A stretch of DNA of 40,761 bases from positions 1 through 40,761 of the forward strand of contig JAAYDO010000121.1 of the NCBI GenBank assembly GCA_012729225.1. The letters run 5' to 3'. The DNA comes from Bacteroidales bacterium. GTDB lineage: Bacteria > Bacteroidota > Bacteroidia > Bacteroidales > Bacteroidaceae. Made by a program: the position numbers and the translations under genes. Positions 39,369 to 40,761 of the stretch are shown piece after piece (position 1 is the first letter of the stretch; the number at the start of each line of letters is the position of its first letter). Below the pieces are notes generated by a model. The model worked only from the letters and a program-made list of their open reading frames with translations, did no database searches and was not told where the DNA came from.

Positions 39369-40343
39369 CTATGTTGGATTCTGGAATAAATGTTGTGTGA
39401 ATAATACGGGTGGATTACCCAAGAGTTTGATGTCAAACTTCAAGGATTGTTCCACATGGGTTGAAGCATTATGTATTCTAAAACTAATTTCCCATCCACC
39501 ATCAAGAATCATATTTAGTGTGTTATCTGAATTAGGTTTCATTTCAAACTCAACAATTCTTGTTGGAAGATTTATTTTGGGAGTTTTATATTGTGGCTTT
39601 ATCCCATTCACCGTTTTATTCAGTTCACCTTCAATGTTAAATGCCTTGACAATAACCATGTTGTGAACGTCGTCTTTGATGATTTTATAGAATGGGTATT
39701 TCCCAACTAAGTATCTAATTAACTTCTGTGGAATCTCATCATTGTTCTCATTGATCTTTAGCAATTCTTTGCGAAAAGCCTTAAGCATCGGAATATAGAC
39801 TTGGGACACTTTCTTTTCTCCAAGGTCATTCCATGTCAACAATCTCTTTTTTGCAGTTTCCAAAAAAATGAAGATGGGTTCTATTTCATTCCAATAATCA
39901 TCAGAACAAGGGACGCCTACCCATGATTCTCCAAAATCAAGAACAGAAGATAGACGAGAATGTTTTACCGCATCATTGTTGTTTTTGGCAGAAAAACCGA
40001 TTTCCCAACTTGGTGCGTTTCGGCTGAAAACAACATCTCTTACATCTCCATCCTTACCTTCACCATCTTCATTAAGGCAAATATAAAGCATATCGCTGTC
40101 CCCTTTTTGAGCCATAAGTCCAGGCTCAAGTCGGGACATCGTATCTAAGGTTTGAAAAGCGGCTTCTTTATATCTTTCTTGTTCCTCGGCTGCAAAATCA
40201 TCGAAATATCCATTTGCCACTATTAGTGCATTATTGTTTACAAGGGTTACATTCACCCCCGCCTCTCTAAGTTTGTCTGCATACACACTGGCTAAAGCAT
40301 ATTCAAATGCTTTGCCATTTTTCACTTGATCTCCTTGTGGCAT
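39369..40343 (-). CDS. HaeIII-family type II restriction endonuclease
   Basis: A 324-residue endonuclease. The block GDVRDVVFSR (99-108), SWEIGFSAKNNNDAVKHSRLS (112-132) and DFGESWVGVPCSDDYWNEIEPIF (136-158) matches the HaeIII/NgoPII family (RE_HaeIII), which cuts GGCC. The D-x(n)-E-x(5)-K arrangement there is the presumed metal-binding active site. The N-terminus NGKAFEYALASVYADKL is also typical. It is paired with an M.HaeIII-like methylase 19 bp downstream and preceded 3 bp upstream by a small HTH controller, so all three are likely on one mRNA. Identity with the HaeIII family is from recalled sequence, not a search. GGCC does not occur in this or the adjacent island genes. Confidence 0.88.
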   Translation of the reverse strand: MPQGDQVKNGKAFEYALASVYADKLREAGVNVTLVNNNALIVANGYFDDFAAEEQERYKEAAFQTLDTMSRLEPGLMAQKGDSDMLYICLNEDGEGKDGDVRDVVFSRNAPSWEIGFSAKNNNDAVKHSRLSSVLDFGESWVGVPCSDDYWNEIEPIFIFLETAKKRLLTWNDLGEKKVSQVYIPMLKAFRKELLKINENNDEIPQKLIRYLVGKYPFYKIIKDDVHNMVIVKAFNIEGELNKTVNGIKPQYKTPKINLPTRIVEFEMKPNSDNTLNMILDGGWEISFRIHNASTHVEQSLKFDIKLLGNPPVLFTQHLFQNPT

Positions 40344-40346
40344 AAT

Positions 40347-40550
40347 TCATTCCTTATTATCGACCAACAAATCCTTGATGCTCACATCTAAAGCCCTTGA
40401 GATAGCATCTAACGTGTTCAAATCGGGCTGAGCAGAATTGCTGCACCATTTGCTAACGGTACAAGTAGACTTCCCGAGTTTCTCGGCAAGCCATTTGCCA
40501 GTCTTATCTTGCTCAACTAGAGCAATTTTGATTCTATTCAACTTTGCCAT
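40347..40550 (-). CDS. Xre-type controller protein of the RM operon
   Basis: A 67-residue helix-turn-helix protein: KTGKWLAEKLGKSTCTVSKWCSN with PDLNTLDAISRALDVSIKDLLVD is a standard Xre core. Small proteins of this type placed before endonuclease genes act as C (controller) proteins that delay endonuclease expression after the system enters a new cell. Its stop is 3 bp before the endonuclease start. A -7 box lies at 40577-40584 and a symmetric ATCAAATTGAT at 40554-40564, between promoter and start codon, which could be an autoregulatory operator. It may instead be a Bacteroidota-type regulator only; the C role is inferred from position. Confidence 0.85.
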   Translation of the reverse strand: MAKLNRIKIALVEQDKTGKWLAEKLGKSTCTVSKWCSNSAQPDLNTLDAISRALDVSIKDLLVDNKE

Positions 40551-40553
40551 ATG

Positions 40554-40564
40554 ATCAAATTGAT
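40554..40564. promoter_or_regulatory. Candidate operator ATCAAATTGAT
   Basis: A perfect 11-bp symmetric site (ATCAA-A-TTGAT) between the -7 box and the start codon of the controller gene, where a bound repressor would block transcription. Confidence 0.4.
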
Positions 40565-40576
40565 TTAATTCTAAGG

Positions 40577-40584
40577 CAAAGTTA
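40577..40584 (-). promoter_or_regulatory. -7 box of the RM operon
   Basis: TAACTTTG followed by GCC on the minus strand. No TTTG at -33, which would be compatible with an activator-dependent promoter. Leader about 25 nt. Confidence 0.55.
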
Positions 40585-40615
40585 ATAAAATATTTTGAAA
40601 ATGCACATCCATATT

Positions 40616-40654
40616 CAATTAAATTATTGTAATTGGTGTATTCGGAAAGCCGAA
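40616..40654. repeat. Inverted repeats upstream of the RM promoter
   Basis: CAATTA (40616-40621) and TAATTG (40630-40635) form an inverted repeat with an 8-bp spacer, and TTCGG/CCGAA (40641-40645, 40650-40654) forms a tight hairpin just beyond. Either could be a regulator site for the controller or for a gene right of the window. Nothing else is seen to 40761. Confidence 0.4.
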
Positions 40655-40761
40655 ATACAAATCGCCTTGTAAAAATCGCAACTTGCCACCTTTATTCACA
40701 AATAACAATGTAACTCTTACTTGTGCAAAAAAAATAGAACCACGTTTACAACTGTGATTCC

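Noticed and set aside
36600-40761. Transposase or integrase accompanying the RM segment
   Set aside because: None found in the window; mobility is inferred only from composition and gene type.

Overview
The window looks like a chromosomal segment from a Bacteroidales bacterium, most likely Prevotellaceae (Prevotella/Segatella-like). The reasons are: many promoters of the Bacteroidota form (TTTG near -33, 19-20 bp, then TAnnTTTG near -7) and no clear Shine-Dalgarno sites; family members typical of this phylum (DUF4369 lipoproteins, Rho with a long disordered insert, a glycosyltransferase-DUF4922 fusion, QueF with a YhhQ-type transporter); and the conserved order purB - pseudouridine synthase - asnS. 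The genus is an inference. I see no tRNA, rRNA, insertion sequence or CRISPR array.

Layout. 1-5.6 kb: two flavodoxin-like reductases (the first with a Tat signal), a cation diffusion facilitator, a small membrane protein paired with an HTH regulator, and a compact M16 protein without its zinc site. 6-10.3 kb: a ClpB lacking the N domain, an S41 lipoprotein whose nucleophile serine is gone, and a helical lipoprotein. 10.8-17.2 kb: a four-gene minus-strand operon (GT2-DUF4922 fusion, SpoIID-like protein without signal peptide, two AmpG-type MFS proteins) that may process or recycle cell-wall sugars. 17.4-18.9 kb: a queuosine unit (yhhQ, queF) behind a candidate preQ1-I riboswitch. 19-22.5 kb: a thioredoxin-fold lipoprotein without CxxC, manC, and an HMA-like protein without CxxC. 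22.6-29.5 kb: an orphan ABC ATPase, a CbiK-like protein without catalytic histidines, an ABC-F protein and engB, then rho with its own strong promoter and a long leader. 30-36.3 kb: a DUF4369 lipoprotein, asnS, a pseudouridine synthase with a long RGG/GYQQ-repeat tail, purB, and a membrane protein/DivIC pair. 36.6-40.6 kb: an apparently acquired, more AT-rich segment with a large palindrome, an unknown 162-residue protein, and a HaeIII-type (GGCC) restriction-modification operon led by a small controller gene.

Most unusual signal. A dispersed family of short tandem repeats with a 22-bp period occurs at three intergenic places (about 4.4, 20.6 and 29.7 kb), and a period-11 array lies at 10.5 kb. 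All four lie between convergent genes, which occupy only six gaps in the window. Periods of 11 and 22 bp are about one and two DNA turns, so the copies lie on one face of the helix. This suggests an architectural, topoisomerase or termination element, and I do not recognise it as a described family. A second theme is the number of enzyme folds that have lost their catalytic residues (M16, S41, CbiK-like, thioredoxin-like, HMA-like), mostly in envelope proteins. A third is two RNA-acting proteins (Rho and the pseudouridine synthase) with long low-complexity segments of the kind that can drive condensate formation.
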